This document shows, in pieces, positions 32,162 through 44,100 of a DNA stretch of 64,000 nt; position 1 is the stretch's first letter, and every line of letters starts with the position of its first letter. Made by a program: the position numbers and the translations under genes. Below the pieces are notes generated by a model. That model did not search any database, had not been told where the DNA came from, and saw only the letters and a program-made list of their open reading frames with translations. Origin of the DNA: Corallium rubrum. Lineage: Eukaryota; Cnidaria; Anthozoa; Scleralcyonacea; Coralliidae. The DNA lies in contig OZ036006.1 in assembly GCA_964035015.1 (NCBI GenBank), forward strand, positions 10,502,151 through 10,566,150. Reading direction: 5' to 3'.

Positions 32162-35100
32162 AATATTATTAATACGATTAAATATTAATAGTTTATTAGC
32201 TCACATTGATGAGCTTAGGGTATTTATGAACACTTCTAAAATCGACATTCTTGCAATAAACGAAACTAAATTAGATTCAATTATTCAGGATAATGAAATA
32301 CACCTGCCAGGTTTTGAAGTCGTGAGAAAAGACCGTAATGTAAATGGCAGAAATGGCGGTGGCGTGTGTTTATATATACGTTCTAATTTAAATTATCACA
32401 TTCGGCACGATCTAGACGACACGTTATTAGAGTGTCTGAGTATTGAAATTACCAAACCACACTCCAAATCATTTCTGGTCAGCACTTGGTATAGACCTCC
32501 GAGTTCTCCAGTCAATATTTTTAACGCATTTGAGAAATTAATTGACAAGATTGACGCCGAGGGTATAGAGTGTCATCTGCTTGGGGATATTAACTGTGAT
32601 TTGCTACCTACAGAAATTTCATCCAATGCCTCTAATCTAAAAAGTTTATTTGATCTTTATGGGCTAAGTCAACTGATTACTGAACCAACACGAGTTACTC
32701 TTAATTCGCAAACGTTGATTGATTTGTGTGTGACAAACTCACCTCAAAAAATAATTAACTCAGGGGTTCTACATCTTGGTATTAGTGACCATTCAATGAT
32801 CTATGCGACTCGTAAAACCCATTATGAACAAGGAGCCACACGTATTATTCAAACACGTACTTATAAAAAATTTAATAAGGATGGATTCCTTTGTGATTTA
32901 TCACAGAAATCATGGGATGATGTCCGTATTCAAACAAATCCGGACGATATGTGGAACCTCTGGAAAAAAATGATTATGGAAAGTATTGATAAATATGCGC
33001 CATATAAGAGCAAACGTGTTGGCAAAAAGTACTCACCTTGGATTACAAATGAATTAATGCGAAAAATGCACAAACGAGATTATCTTAAAAAGCAGGCAGT
33101 ATCTAAGAATGATGCATTGTCATGGCAACAATACAAATATGCGAGAAATCAAACCAACAATACAATTAGAGCGGCTAAACAACGGTATTTTACAGAAAAT
33201 CTAGAAGCTACTAAAACTAATCCTCGCAAAACTTGGAAACTCATCAATGAGCTGAATTCTCGTAAATGTAGCAAATCACAAAATATCTCTCAAATTAAAC
33301 TTGGAGAAGAAATTATTAATTCTCCTACTGCAATGGCTGAGACCTTTAATGAATATTTCACGAATATAGGTCCAAATTTAGCTCAGCAAATACCGCCAAT
33401 AGATGTTGAGCCTGAATTCTATGTCGAACCGACCGATAAAACTTTTAGTCTTAAAACTCCTTCTGTGAGTGCAGTATGCAGATTATTGAGTAAACTTAAT
33501 GAAAAGAAAGCATCGGGTCTTGATAGGATTCCATGCAAACTTTTAAAGATGGCTGCCGGCATAGTCGGACCCTCACTTTGTGGAATATTTGAACAATCAA
33601 TCACTACGGGATTTTACCCAAATGAGTGGAAACTTGCTAGAGTGACACCGGTCTTTAAAAAAGGCATAAAATCGGATGTTAACAATTACAGACCAATTTC
33701 GATTCTACCAATTGTCTCGAAAATATTTGAGAAAATAATATATAACCAGTTTTACGATTACCTTGACAGAAACAAACTTTTAACTAACTGTCAATCTGGT
33801 TTCCGCTCACTCCATAGCACACTTACAGCATTACTTGAAGCTACTAATAACTGGTCAGTCAATATAGACAAGGGCCTTCTTAATGGAGTTATTTTCATTG
33901 ATTTAAAGAAGGCCTTTGATACTATTGACCACGAAATTCTACTTCGTAAACTTGCAAACTATGGAGTCGATATAGATGCCCTCAGGTGGTTTAATTCTTA
34001 TCTAAGCAACCGGAGCCAAAAATGCAGTGTAAATGGTTGTTTGTCTAATGCTAGTGAAATTAGCTGTGGGGTACCTCAAGGGAGCATTATTGGCCCTTTG
34101 CTTTTTTTGATTTACATCAATGATCTGCCGAACTGCCTCTGTAAGGCCTCAGCTAATTTATTCGCAGATGACACAAATATAAGCCTCTCTGCTGGAAGCC
34201 TAGGTGAACTTGAGCCTGAAATAAACTCGGAATTATACAATCTTAATTGTTGGCTGAAAGCAAACAAACTAAGCTTAAATATAGCAAAAACTGAGTTTAT
34301 GGTTATAGGCTCAAGGCAGAAGCTTCGCACAGAGGAAAATAATCAAATTCACATTGAAATCGAAAGTAAAAGGATTGAGAGAGTTGGTCACACCAAATCA
34401 TTGGGACTTACTATTGATGAACGACTCTCTTGGTCAAATCATATTGACGAAATGTGTAAGAAAGTCTCCTCAGGTGTTGGAGCCCTTAAACGAGTAAGAT
34501 CGTTTATCTCCACAAATACTGCAGTTCAAATTTATAATGCATTAATTTTACCATATTTTGATTACTGTAGTCCTGTATGGGATGGCATATGTAATCAATT
34601 TAGTGATAAACTGCAAAAACTACAAAACCGTGCTGCCAGAGTGATTTTGAAAACTGGTTACGAGATTAGCTCAAGTGTGGTTCTAAATACGTTGCATTGG
34701 GACACGCTTGCTACTCGTCGTAAAAAACAAAAGGCCACGATAATGTTTAAGTCTCTAAACAACCAGGCCCCGGAATACCTGCAAGACATGTTTATTCCTC
34801 GGAGCACAGTATATTCCTTAAGAAATTCGGAAAGGCGACTCACATTACCCTTGCCACGTACAGATTATTTAAAAAAAAGTTTTAGCTATAGCGGGGCTGA
34901 ACTATGGAATAATCTGCCTCAGCATGTAAGGAATATGACCTCGTTTCGAGAGTTCAAAAAAGAAATAAATTACTTATTCTAAACATCGGATTTTCACACG
35001 GCAATCACGTAAAACAGTATTTTTTTTGTTTAACTTCTCTACTTCTTTTTAGTGTAATATAATTGTAATATATTTAATTAGTCTTATTCTTGTTAATTTC

Positions 35101-35185
35101 CTTAGTTATGTAAATAGTTATACTGATGATTTTACCGTGTATAAATAAATTATGTATGTATGTATGTATGTATGTATGTATGTAT
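32162..35185 (+). mobile_element. LINE-A: CR1/L2-type non-LTR retrotransposon, 5'-truncated
   Basis: The element interrupts the 10-bp satellite. Its left edge is abrupt and lies already inside the endonuclease domain (RLNINSLLAHIDELR precedes the first Met), so ORF1 and a few ORF2 codons are missing. The 3' UTR is AT-rich and ends in a (TATG)n tail at 35151-35185, then satellite resumes. A microsatellite tail instead of poly(A) is usual for CR1/L2-type LINEs. No clear target duplication. Confidence 0.9.
32226..34982 (+). CDS. LINE-A ORF2: APE endonuclease-reverse transcriptase
   Basis: ORF2 nicks target DNA and copies the element RNA onto the nick (target-primed reverse transcription). From the first Met (residue 1) the APE-type endonuclease motifs are NET (E13), GDINCD (D121, N123) and SDH (D188, H189). 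The RT motifs are YRPISILP, FIDLKKAFD (D559), GVPQGS (615-620) and FADD (D648, D649), followed by LSLNIAKTEF and the CR1-style C-terminal region. There is no RNase H domain. All 918 codons are open, and the frame stays open upstream to the satellite junction, so this Met is not the element's true start. All expected catalytic residues are present, so the copy looks young. Clade (CR1/L2) is judged from motif style only. Confidence 0.92.
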   Translation: MNTSKIDILAINETKLDSIIQDNEIHLPGFEVVRKDRNVNGRNGGGVCLYIRSNLNYHIRHDLDDTLLECLSIEITKPHSKSFLVSTWYRPPSSPVNIFNAFEKLIDKIDAEGIECHLLGDINCDLLPTEISSNASNLKSLFDLYGLSQLITEPTRVTLNSQTLIDLCVTNSPQKIINSGVLHLGISDHSMIYATRKTHYEQGATRIIQTRTYKKFNKDGFLCDLSQKSWDDVRIQTNPDDMWNLWKKMIMESIDKYAPYKSKRVGKKYSPWITNELMRKMHKRDYLKKQAVSKNDALSWQQYKYARNQTNNTIRAAKQRYFTENLEATKTNPRKTWKLINELNSRKCSKSQNISQIKLGEEIINSPTAMAETFNEYFTNIGPNLAQQIPPIDVEPEFYVEPTDKTFSLKTPSVSAVCRLLSKLNEKKASGLDRIPCKLLKMAAGIVGPSLCGIFEQSITTGFYPNEWKLARVTPVFKKGIKSDVNNYRPISILPIVSKIFEKIIYNQFYDYLDRNKLLTNCQSGFRSLHSTLTALLEATNNWSVNIDKGLLNGVIFIDLKKAFDTIDHEILLRKLANYGVDIDALRWFNSYLSNRSQKCSVNGCLSNASEISCGVPQGSIIGPLLFLIYINDLPNCLCKASANLFADDTNISLSAGSLGELEPEINSELYNLNCWLKANKLSLNIAKTEFMVIGSRQKLRTEENNQIHIEIESKRIERVGHTKSLGLTIDERLSWSNHIDEMCKKVSSGVGALKRVRSFISTNTAVQIYNALILPYFDYCSPVWDGICNQFSDKLQKLQNRAARVILKTGYEISSSVVLNTLHWDTLATRRKKQKATIMFKSLNNQAPEYLQDMFIPRSTVYSLRNSERRLTLPLPRTDYLKKSFSYSGAELWNNLPQHVRNMTSFREFKKEINYLF

Positions 35186-38100
35186 TTGTTGCGATTTGTT
35201 GCGATTTGTTGCGATTTGTTGCGATTTGTTGCGATTTGTTGCGATTTGTTGCGATTTGTTGCGATTTGTTGCGATTTGTTGCGATTTGTTGTGATTTGTT
35301 GTGATTTGTTGTGATTTGTTGTGATTTGTTGCGATTTGTTGCGATTTGTTGCGATTTGTTGCGATTTGTTGCGATTTGTTGTGATTTGTTGTGATTTGTT
35401 GCGATTTGTTGCGATTTGCTGCGATTTGTTGTGATTTTTTGTGATTTGTTGCGATTTGTTGCGATNNNNNNNNNNNNNNNNNNNNNNNNNNNNNNNNNNN
35501 NNNNNNNNNNNNNNNNNNNNNNNNNNNNNNNNNNNNNNNNNNNNNNNNNNNNNNNNNNNNNNNNNNNNNNNNNNNNNNNNNNNNNNNNNNNNNNNNNNNN
35601 NNNNNNNNNNNNNNNNNNNNNNNNNNNNNNNNNNNNNNNNNNNNNNNNNNNNNNNNNNNNNNNNNGATTTGTTGTGATTTGTTGTGATTTGTTGCGATTT
35701 GTTGCGATTTGTTGCGATTTGTTGCGATTTGTTGCGATTTGTTGCGATTTGTTGCGATTTGTTGCGATTTGTTGCGATTTATTTGTTGTGATTTGTTGCG
35801 AATTTGTTGCGATTTGTTGCGATTTGTTGCGATTTGTTGCGATTTGTTGTGATTTGTTGCGATTTGTTGCGATTTGTTGTGATTTGTTGCGATTTGTTGC
35901 GATTTGTTGCGATTTGTTGCGATTTGTTGTGATTTGTTGTGATTTGTTGATTTAGATTTGTTGCGATTTGTTGCGATTTGTTTGATTTGTTGCGATTTGT
36001 TGTGATTTGTTGCGATTTGTTGCGATTATGATTTGTTGCGATTTGTTGTGATTTGTTGCGATTTGTTGTGATTTGTTGCGATTTGTTGCGATTTGTTGTG
36101 GTGTTGTGATTTGTTGCGATTTGTTGCGATTTGTTGCGATTTGTTGTGATTTGTTGCGATTTGTTGCGATTTGTTGTGATTTGTTGCGATTTGTTGCGAT
36201 TTGTTGCGATTTGTTGTGATTTGTTGCGATTTGTTGTGATTTGTTGTGATTTGTTGTGATTTGTTGCGATTTGTTGTGATTTGTTGCGATTTGTTGCGAT
36301 TTGTTGCGATTTGTTGCGATTTGTTGCGATTTGTTGCGATTTGTTGTGATTTGTTGCGATTTGTTGCGATTTGTTGCGATTTGTTGTGATTTGTTGATTT
36401 GTTGCGATTTGTTGCGATTTGTTGCGATTTGTTGTGATTTGTTGTGATTTGTTGCGATTTGTTGTGATTTGTTGCGATTTGTTGCGATTTGTTGCGATTT
36501 GTTGCGATTTGTTGCGATTTGTTGTGATTTGTTGCGATTTGTTGTGATTTGTTGCGATTTGTTGCGATTTGTTGTGATTTGTTGCGATTTGTTGTGATTT
36601 GTTGCGATTTGTTGCGATTTGTTGTGATTTGTTGCGATTTGTTGCGATTTGTTGCGATTTGTTGTGATTTGTTGCGATTTGTTGCGATTTGTTGTGATTT
36701 GTTGCGATTTGTTGCGATTTGTTGCGATTTGTTGCGATTTGTTGCGATTTGTTGCGATTTGTTGTGATTTGTTGTGATTTGTTGCGATTTGTTGCGATTT
36801 GTTGCGATTTGTTGTGATTTGTTGTGATTTGTTGCGATTTGTTGCGATTTGTTGCGATTTGTTGCGATTTGTTGCGATTTGTTGTGATTTGTTGCGATTT
36901 GTTGCGATTTGTTGTGATTTGTTGTGATTTGTTGCGATTTGTTGCGATTTGCTGCGATTTGTTGCGATTTGTTGCGATTTGTTGCGATTTGCTGTGATTT
37001 GTTGTGATTTGTTGTGATTTGTTGCGATTTGTTGCGATTTGTTGTGATTTGTTGTGATTTGTTGCGATTTGTTGTGATTTGTTGTGATTTGTTGCGATTT
37101 GTTGCGATTTGTTGCGATTTGTTGTGATTTGTTGCGATTTGTTGTGATTGTGTTGCGATTTGTTGTGATTTGTTGCGATTTGTTGCGATTTGTTGTGATT
37201 TGTTGCGATTTGTTGCGATTTGTTGTGATTTGTTGCGATTTGTTGCGATTTGTTGTGATTTGTTGTGATTTGTTGCGATTTGTTGCGATTTGTTGCGATT
37301 TGTTGCGATTTGTTGCGATTTGTTGCGATTTGTTGATTTGTTGCGATTTGTTGCGATTTGTTGCGATTTGTTGCGATTTGTTGCGATTTGTTGCGATTTG
37401 TTGCGATTTGTTGATTTGTTGCGATTTGTTGCGATTTGTTGCGATTTGTTGCGATTTGTTGCGATTTGTTGCGATTTGTTGCGATTTGTTGCGATTTGTT
37501 ACGATTTGTTGTCATTTGTTGTCATTTGTTGTCATTTGTTGTCATTTGTTGTCATTTGTTGTCATTTGTTGCGATTTGTTGCGATTTGTTGCGATTTGTT
37601 GCGATTTGTTGCGATTTGTTGTGATTTGTTGCGATTTGTTGTGATTTGTTGCGATTTGTTGCGATTTGTTGCGATTTGCTGTGATTTGTTGTGATTTGTT
37701 GTGATTTGTTGCGATTTGTTGTGATTTGTTGTGATTTGTTGTGATTTGTTGCGATTTGTTGCGATTTGTTGTGATTTGTTGCGATTTGTTGCGATTTGTT
37801 GTGATTTGTTGCGATTTGTTGCGATTTGTTGCGATTTGTTCTGATTTGTTGCGATTTGTTGCGATTTGTTGCGATTTGTTGCGATTTGTTGTGATTTGTT
37901 GCGATTTGTTGTGATTTGTTGTGATTTGTTGCGATTTGTTGTGATTTGTTGTGATTTGTTGTGATTTGTTGCGATTTTGTTATTTGTTGCGATTTGTTGC
38001 GATTTGTTGCGATTTGTTGCGATTTGTTGTGATTTGTTGCGATTTGTTGCGATTTGTTTGATTTGTTGTGATTTGTTGCGATTTGTTGCGATTTGTTGTG

Positions 38101-41100
38101 ATTTGTTGCGATTTGTTGTGATTTGTTGCGATTTGTTGTGATTTGTTGCGATTTGTTGCGATTTGTTGCGATTTGTTGTGATTTGTTGCGATTTGTTGTG
38201 ATTTGTTGTGATTTGTTGTGATTTGTTGCGATTTGTTGCGATTTGTTGTGATTTGTTGCGATTTGTTGTGATTTGTTGCGATTTGTTGCGATTTGTTGCG
38301 ATTTGTTGCGATTTGTTGCGATTTGTTGTGATTTGTTGTGATTTGTTGTGATTTGTTGTGATTTGTTGCGATTTGTTGTGATTTGTTGTGATTTGTTGTG
38401 ATTTGTTGTGATTTCTTGCGATTTGTTGCGATTTGTTGCGATTTGTTGCGATTTGTTGTGATTTGTTGCGATTTGTTGTGATTTGTTGCGATTTGTTGCG
38501 ATTTGTTGTGATTTGTTGTGATTTGTTGTGATTTGTTGCGATTTGTTGCGATTTGTTGCGATTTGTTGCGATTTGTTGCGATTTGTTGTGATTTGTTGCG
38601 ATTTGTTGCGATTTGTTGCGATTTGTTGTGATTTGTTGCGATTTGTTGTGATTTGTTGCGATTTGTTGTGATTTGTTGCGATTTGTTGCGATTTGATTTG
38701 ATTTGTTGCGATTTGTTGTGATTTGTTGTGATTTGTTGCGATTTGTTGCGATTTGTTGTGATTTGTTGTGATTTGTTGTGATTTGTTGTGATTTGTTGCG
38801 ATTTGTTGCGATTTGTTGTGATTTGTTGCGATTTGTTGTGATTTGCTGCGATTTGTTGCGATTTGTTGCGATTTGTTGCGATTTGTTGCGATTTGTTGCG
38901 ATTTGTTGTGATTTGTTGTGATTTGTTGCGATTTGTTGCGATTTGTTGTGATTTGTTGCGATTTGTTGCGATTTGTTGCGATTTGTTGCGATTTGTTGTG
39001 ATTTGTTGCGATTTGTTGTGATTTGTTGCGATTTGTTGCGATTTGTTGCGATTTGTTGTGATTTGTTGGGAGTTGTTGCGATTTGTTGCGATTTGTTGTG
39101 ATTTGTTGCGATTTGTTGTGATTTGTTGCGATTTGTTGCGATTTGTTGCGATTTGTTGCGATTTGTTGCGATTTGTTGTGATTTGTTGCGATTTGTTGCG
39201 ATTTGTTGTGATTTGTTGCGATTTGTTGCGATTTGTTGCGATTTGTTGCGATTTGTTGCGATTTGTTGCGATTTGTTGTGATTTGTTGCGATTTGTTGCG
39301 ATTTGTTGCGATTTGTTGCGATTTGTTGCGATTTGTTGCGATTTGTTGCGATTTGTTGCGATTTGTTGCGATTTGTTGCGATTTGTTGCGATTTGTTGCG
39401 ATTTGTTGCGATTTGTTGCGATTTGTTGCGATTTGTTGCGATTTGTCGATTTGTTGCGATTTGTTGCGATTTGTTGCGATTTGTTGCGATTTGTTGCGAT
39501 TTGCTGTGATTTGTTGTGATTTGTTGTGATTTGTTGCGATTTGTTGCGATTTGTTGTGATTTGTTGTGATTTGTTGCGATTTGTTGTGATTTGTTGTGAT
39601 TTGTTGCGATTTGTTGCGATTTGTTTCGATTTGTTGTGATTTGTTGTGATTTGTTGCGATTTGTTGTGATTTGCTGCGATTTGTTGCGATTTGTTGCGAT
39701 TTGTTGCGATTTGTTGCGATTTGCTGTGATTTGTTGTGATTTGTTGTGATTTGTTGCGATTTGTTGTGATTTGTTGCGATTTGTTGCGATTTGTTGCGAT
39801 TTGTTGCGATTTGTTACGATTTGTTGTCACTTGTTGTCATTTGTTGTCATTTGTTGTCATTTGTTGTCATTTGTTGTCATTTGTTGCGATTTGTTGCGAT
39901 TTGTTGCGATTTGTTGTGATTTGTTGCGATTTGTTGTGATTTGTTGTGATTTGTTGCGATTTGTTGCGATTTGTTGCGATTTGTTGCGATTTGTTGCGAT
40001 TTGTTGCGATTTGTTGTGATTTGTTGTGATTTGTTGTGATTTGTTGCGATTTGTTGCGATTTGTTGCGATTTGTTGCGATTTGTTGCGATTTGTTGCGAT
40101 TTGTTGTGATTTGTTGCGATTTGTTGCGATTTGTTGCGATTTGTTGCGATTTGTTGCGATTTGTTGCGATTTGTTGCGATTTGTTGCGATTTGTTGTGAT
40201 TTGTTGCGATTTGTTGCGATTTGTTGCGATTTGTTGCGATTTGTTGCGATTTGTTGCGATTTGTTGCGATTTGTTGCGATTTGTTGCGATTTGTTGCGAT
40301 TTGTTGCGATTTGTTGTGATTTGTTGCGATTTTGTTGCGATTTGTTGCGATTTGTTGCGATTTGTTGCGATTTGTTGCGATTTGTTGCGATTTGTTGTGA
40401 TTTGTTGTGATTTGTTGCGATTTGTTGCGATTTGTTGCGATTTGTTGCGATTTGTTGCGATTTGTTCTGATTTGTTGCGATTTGTTGTGATTTGTTGCGA
40501 TTTGTTGTGATTTGTTGTGATTTGTTGTGATTTGTTGTGATTTGTTGCGATTTGTTGTGATTTGTTGCGATTTGTTGCGATTTGTTGTGATTTGTTGCGA
40601 TTTGTTGTGATTTGTTGCGATTTGTTGTGATTTGTTGCGATTTGTTGTGATTTGTTGTGATTTGTTGTGATTTGTTGCGATTTGTTGTGATTTGTTGCGA
40701 TTTGTTGCGATTTGTTGTGATTTGTTGCGATTTGTTGTGATTTGTTGCGATTTGTTGCGATTTGTTGCGATTTGTTGCGATTTGTTGCGATTTGTTGCGA
40801 TTTGTTGCGATTTGTTGCGATTTGTTGCGATTTGCTGTGATTTGTTGTGATTTGTTGTGATTTGTTGCGATTTGTTGCGATTTGTTGTGATTTGTTGTGA
40901 TTTGTTGCGATTTGTTGTGATTTGTTGTGATTTGTTGCGATTTGTTGCGATTTGTTGCGATTTGTTGTGATTTGTTGCGATTTGTTGTGATTTGTTGCGA
41001 TTTGTTGCGATTTGTTGCGATTTGTTGCGATTTGTTGCGATTTGTTGTGATTTGTTGTGATTTGTTGCGATTTGTTGTGATTTGTTGTGATTTGTTGCGA

Positions 41101-44100
41101 TTTGTTGCGATTTGTTATGATTTGTTGCGATTTGTTGCGATTTGTTGCGATTTGTTTGATTTGTTGCGATTTGTTGCGATTTGTTGTGATTTGTTGCGAT
41201 TTGTTGCGATTTGTTGCGATTTGTTGCGATTTGTTGCGATTTGTTGTGATTTGTTGCGATTTGTTGTGATTTGTTGCGATTTGTTGCGATTTGTTGTGAT
41301 TTGTTGCGATTTGTTGCGATTTGTTTGCGATTTGTTGTGATTTGTTGCGATTTGTTGTGATTTGTTGCGATTTGTTGCGATTTGTTGATTTGTTGCGATT
41401 TGTTGCGATTTGTTGCGATTTGTTGTGATTTGTTGCGATTTGTTGTGATTTGCGGATTTGTTGCGATTTGTTGCGATTTGTTTGATTTGTTGCGATTTGT
41501 TGCGATTTGTTGCGATTTGTTGCGATTTGTTGCGATTTGTTGTGATTTGTTGCGATTTGTTGCGATTTGTTGCGATTTGTTGCGATTTGTTGCGATTTGT
41601 TGCGATTTGTTGTGATTTGTTGCGATTTGTTGTGATTTGTTGTGATTTGTTGTGATTTGTTGTGATTTGTTGCGATTTGTTGTGATTTGTTGCGATTTGT
41701 TGCGATTTGTTGCGATTTGTTGTGATTTGTTGCGATTTGTTGTGATTTGTTGCGATTTGTTGTGATTTGTTGTGATTTGTTGTGATTTGTTGGGATTTGT
41801 TGCGATTTGTTGCGATTTGTTGCGATTTGTTGCGATTTGTTGTGATTTGTTGTGATTTGTTGCGATTTGTTGCGATTTGTTGCGATTTGTTGCGATTTGT
41901 TGCGATTTGTTGATTTGTTGCGATTTGTTGCGATTTGTTGCGATTTGTTGCGATTTGTTGCGATTTGTTGTGATTTGTTGTGATTTGTTGCGATTTGTTG
42001 CGATTTGTTGCGATTTGTTGCGATTTGTTGCGATTTGTTGTGATTTGTTGTGATTTGTTGCGATTTGTTGTGATTTGTTGTGATTTGTTGTGATTTGTTG
42101 CGATTTGTTGCGATTTGTTGCGATTTGTTGCGATTTGTTGTGATTTGTTGCGATTTGTTGTGATTTGTTGCGATTTGTTGCGATTTGTTGCGATTTGTTG
42201 CGATTTGTTGTGATTTGTTGCGATTTGTTGCGATTTGTTGCGATTTGTTGCGATTTGTTGTGATTTGTTGTGATTTGTTGTGATTTGTTGCGATTTGTTG
42301 CGATTTGTTGTGATTTGTTGTGATTTGTTGCGATTTGTTGTGATTTGTTGTGATTTGTTGCGATTTGTTGCGATTTGTTGCGATTTGTTGTGATTTGTTG
42401 CGATTTGTTGTGATTTGTTGCGATTTGTTGCGATTTGTTGCGATTTGTTGCGATTTGTTGCGATTTGTTGTGATTTGTTGTGATTTGTTGCGATTTGTTG
42501 TGATTTGTTGTGATTTGTTGCGATTTGTTGCGATTTGTTGTGATTTTGATTTGTTGCGATTTGTTGCGATTTGTTGCGATTTGTTGCGATTTGTTGCGAT
42601 TTGTTGTGATTTGTTGCGATTTGTTGTGATTTGTTGCGATTTGTTGCGATTTGTTGCGATTTGTTGTGATTTGTTGCGATTTGTTGCGATTTGTTGCGAT
42701 TTGTTGCGATTTGTTGCGATTTGTTGCGATTTGTTGCGATTTGTTGCGATTTGTTGCGATTTGTTGCGATTTGTTGCGATTTGTTGTGATTTGTTGCGAT
42801 TTGTTGTGATTTGTTGTGATTTGTTGCGATTTGTTGCGATTTGTTGCGATTTGTTGCGATTTGTTGCGATTTGTTGCGATTTGTTGCGATTTGTTGCGAT
42901 TTGTTGCGATTTGTTGTGATTTGTTGCGATTTGTTGCGATTTGTTGCGATTTGTTGCGATTTGTTGCGATTTGTTGTGATTTGTTGCGATTTGTTGTGAT
43001 TTGTTGCGATTTGTTGTGATTTGTTGTGATTTGTTGTGATTTGTTGCGATTTGTTGCGATTTGTTGTGATTTGTTGCGATTTGTTGCGATTTGTTGCGAT
43101 TTGTTGCGATTTGTTGTGATTTGTTGCGATTTGTTGTGATTTGTTGCGATTTGTTGTGATTTGTTGTGATTTGTTGTGATTTGTTTTTGATTTGTTGCGA
43201 TTTGTTGCGATTTGTTGCGATTTGTTGTGATTTGTTGCGATTTGTTGTGATTTGTTGTGATTTGTTGCGATTTGTTGCGATTTGTTGTGATTTGTTGTGA
43301 TTTGTTGCGATTTGTTGCGATTTGTTGCGATTTGTTGCGATTTGTTGCGATTTGTTCTGATTTGTTGCGATTTGTTGCGATTTGTCGCGATTTGTTGCGA
43401 TTTGTTGCGATTTGTTGTGATTTGTTGCGATTTGTTGCGATTTGTTGCGATTTGTTGCGATTTGTTGCGATTTGTTGCGATTTGTTGCGATTTGTTGCGA
43501 TTTGTTGCGATTTGTTGCGATTTGTTGCGATTTGTTGCGATTTGTTGCGATTTGTTGCGATTTGTTGCGATTTGTTGTGATTTGTTGCGATTTGTTGCGA
43601 TTTGTTGCGATTTGTTGCGATTTGTTGCGATTTGTTGCGATTTGATGCGATTTGATGCGATTTGTTGCGATTTGTTGCGATTTGTTGTGATTTGTGTTGC
43701 GATTTGTTGCGATTTGTTGCGATTTGTTGCGATTTGTTGCGATTTGTTCTGATTTGTTGCTATTTGTTGTGATTTGTTGCGATTTGTTGTGATTTGTTGT
43801 GATTTGTTGTGATTTGTTGTGATTTGTTGCGATTTGTTGTGATTTGTTGCGATTTGTTGCGATTTGTTGCGATTTGTTGCGATTTGTTGTGATTTGTTGC
43901 GATTTGTTGTGATTTGTTGCGATTTGTTGTGATTTGTTGTGATTTGTTGTGATTTTTTGCGATTTGTTGCGATTTGTTGCGATTTGTTGCGATTTGTTGT
44001 GATTTGTTGCGATTTGTTGTGATTTGTTGCGATTTGTTGCGATTTGTTGCGATTTGTTGCGATTTGTTGCGATTTGTTGCGATTTGTTGCGATTTGTTGC

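Noticed and set aside
32226..34982. Host reverse transcriptase-like gene
   Set aside because: Endonuclease and RT motif order, microsatellite tail and insertion into a satellite identify a LINE.
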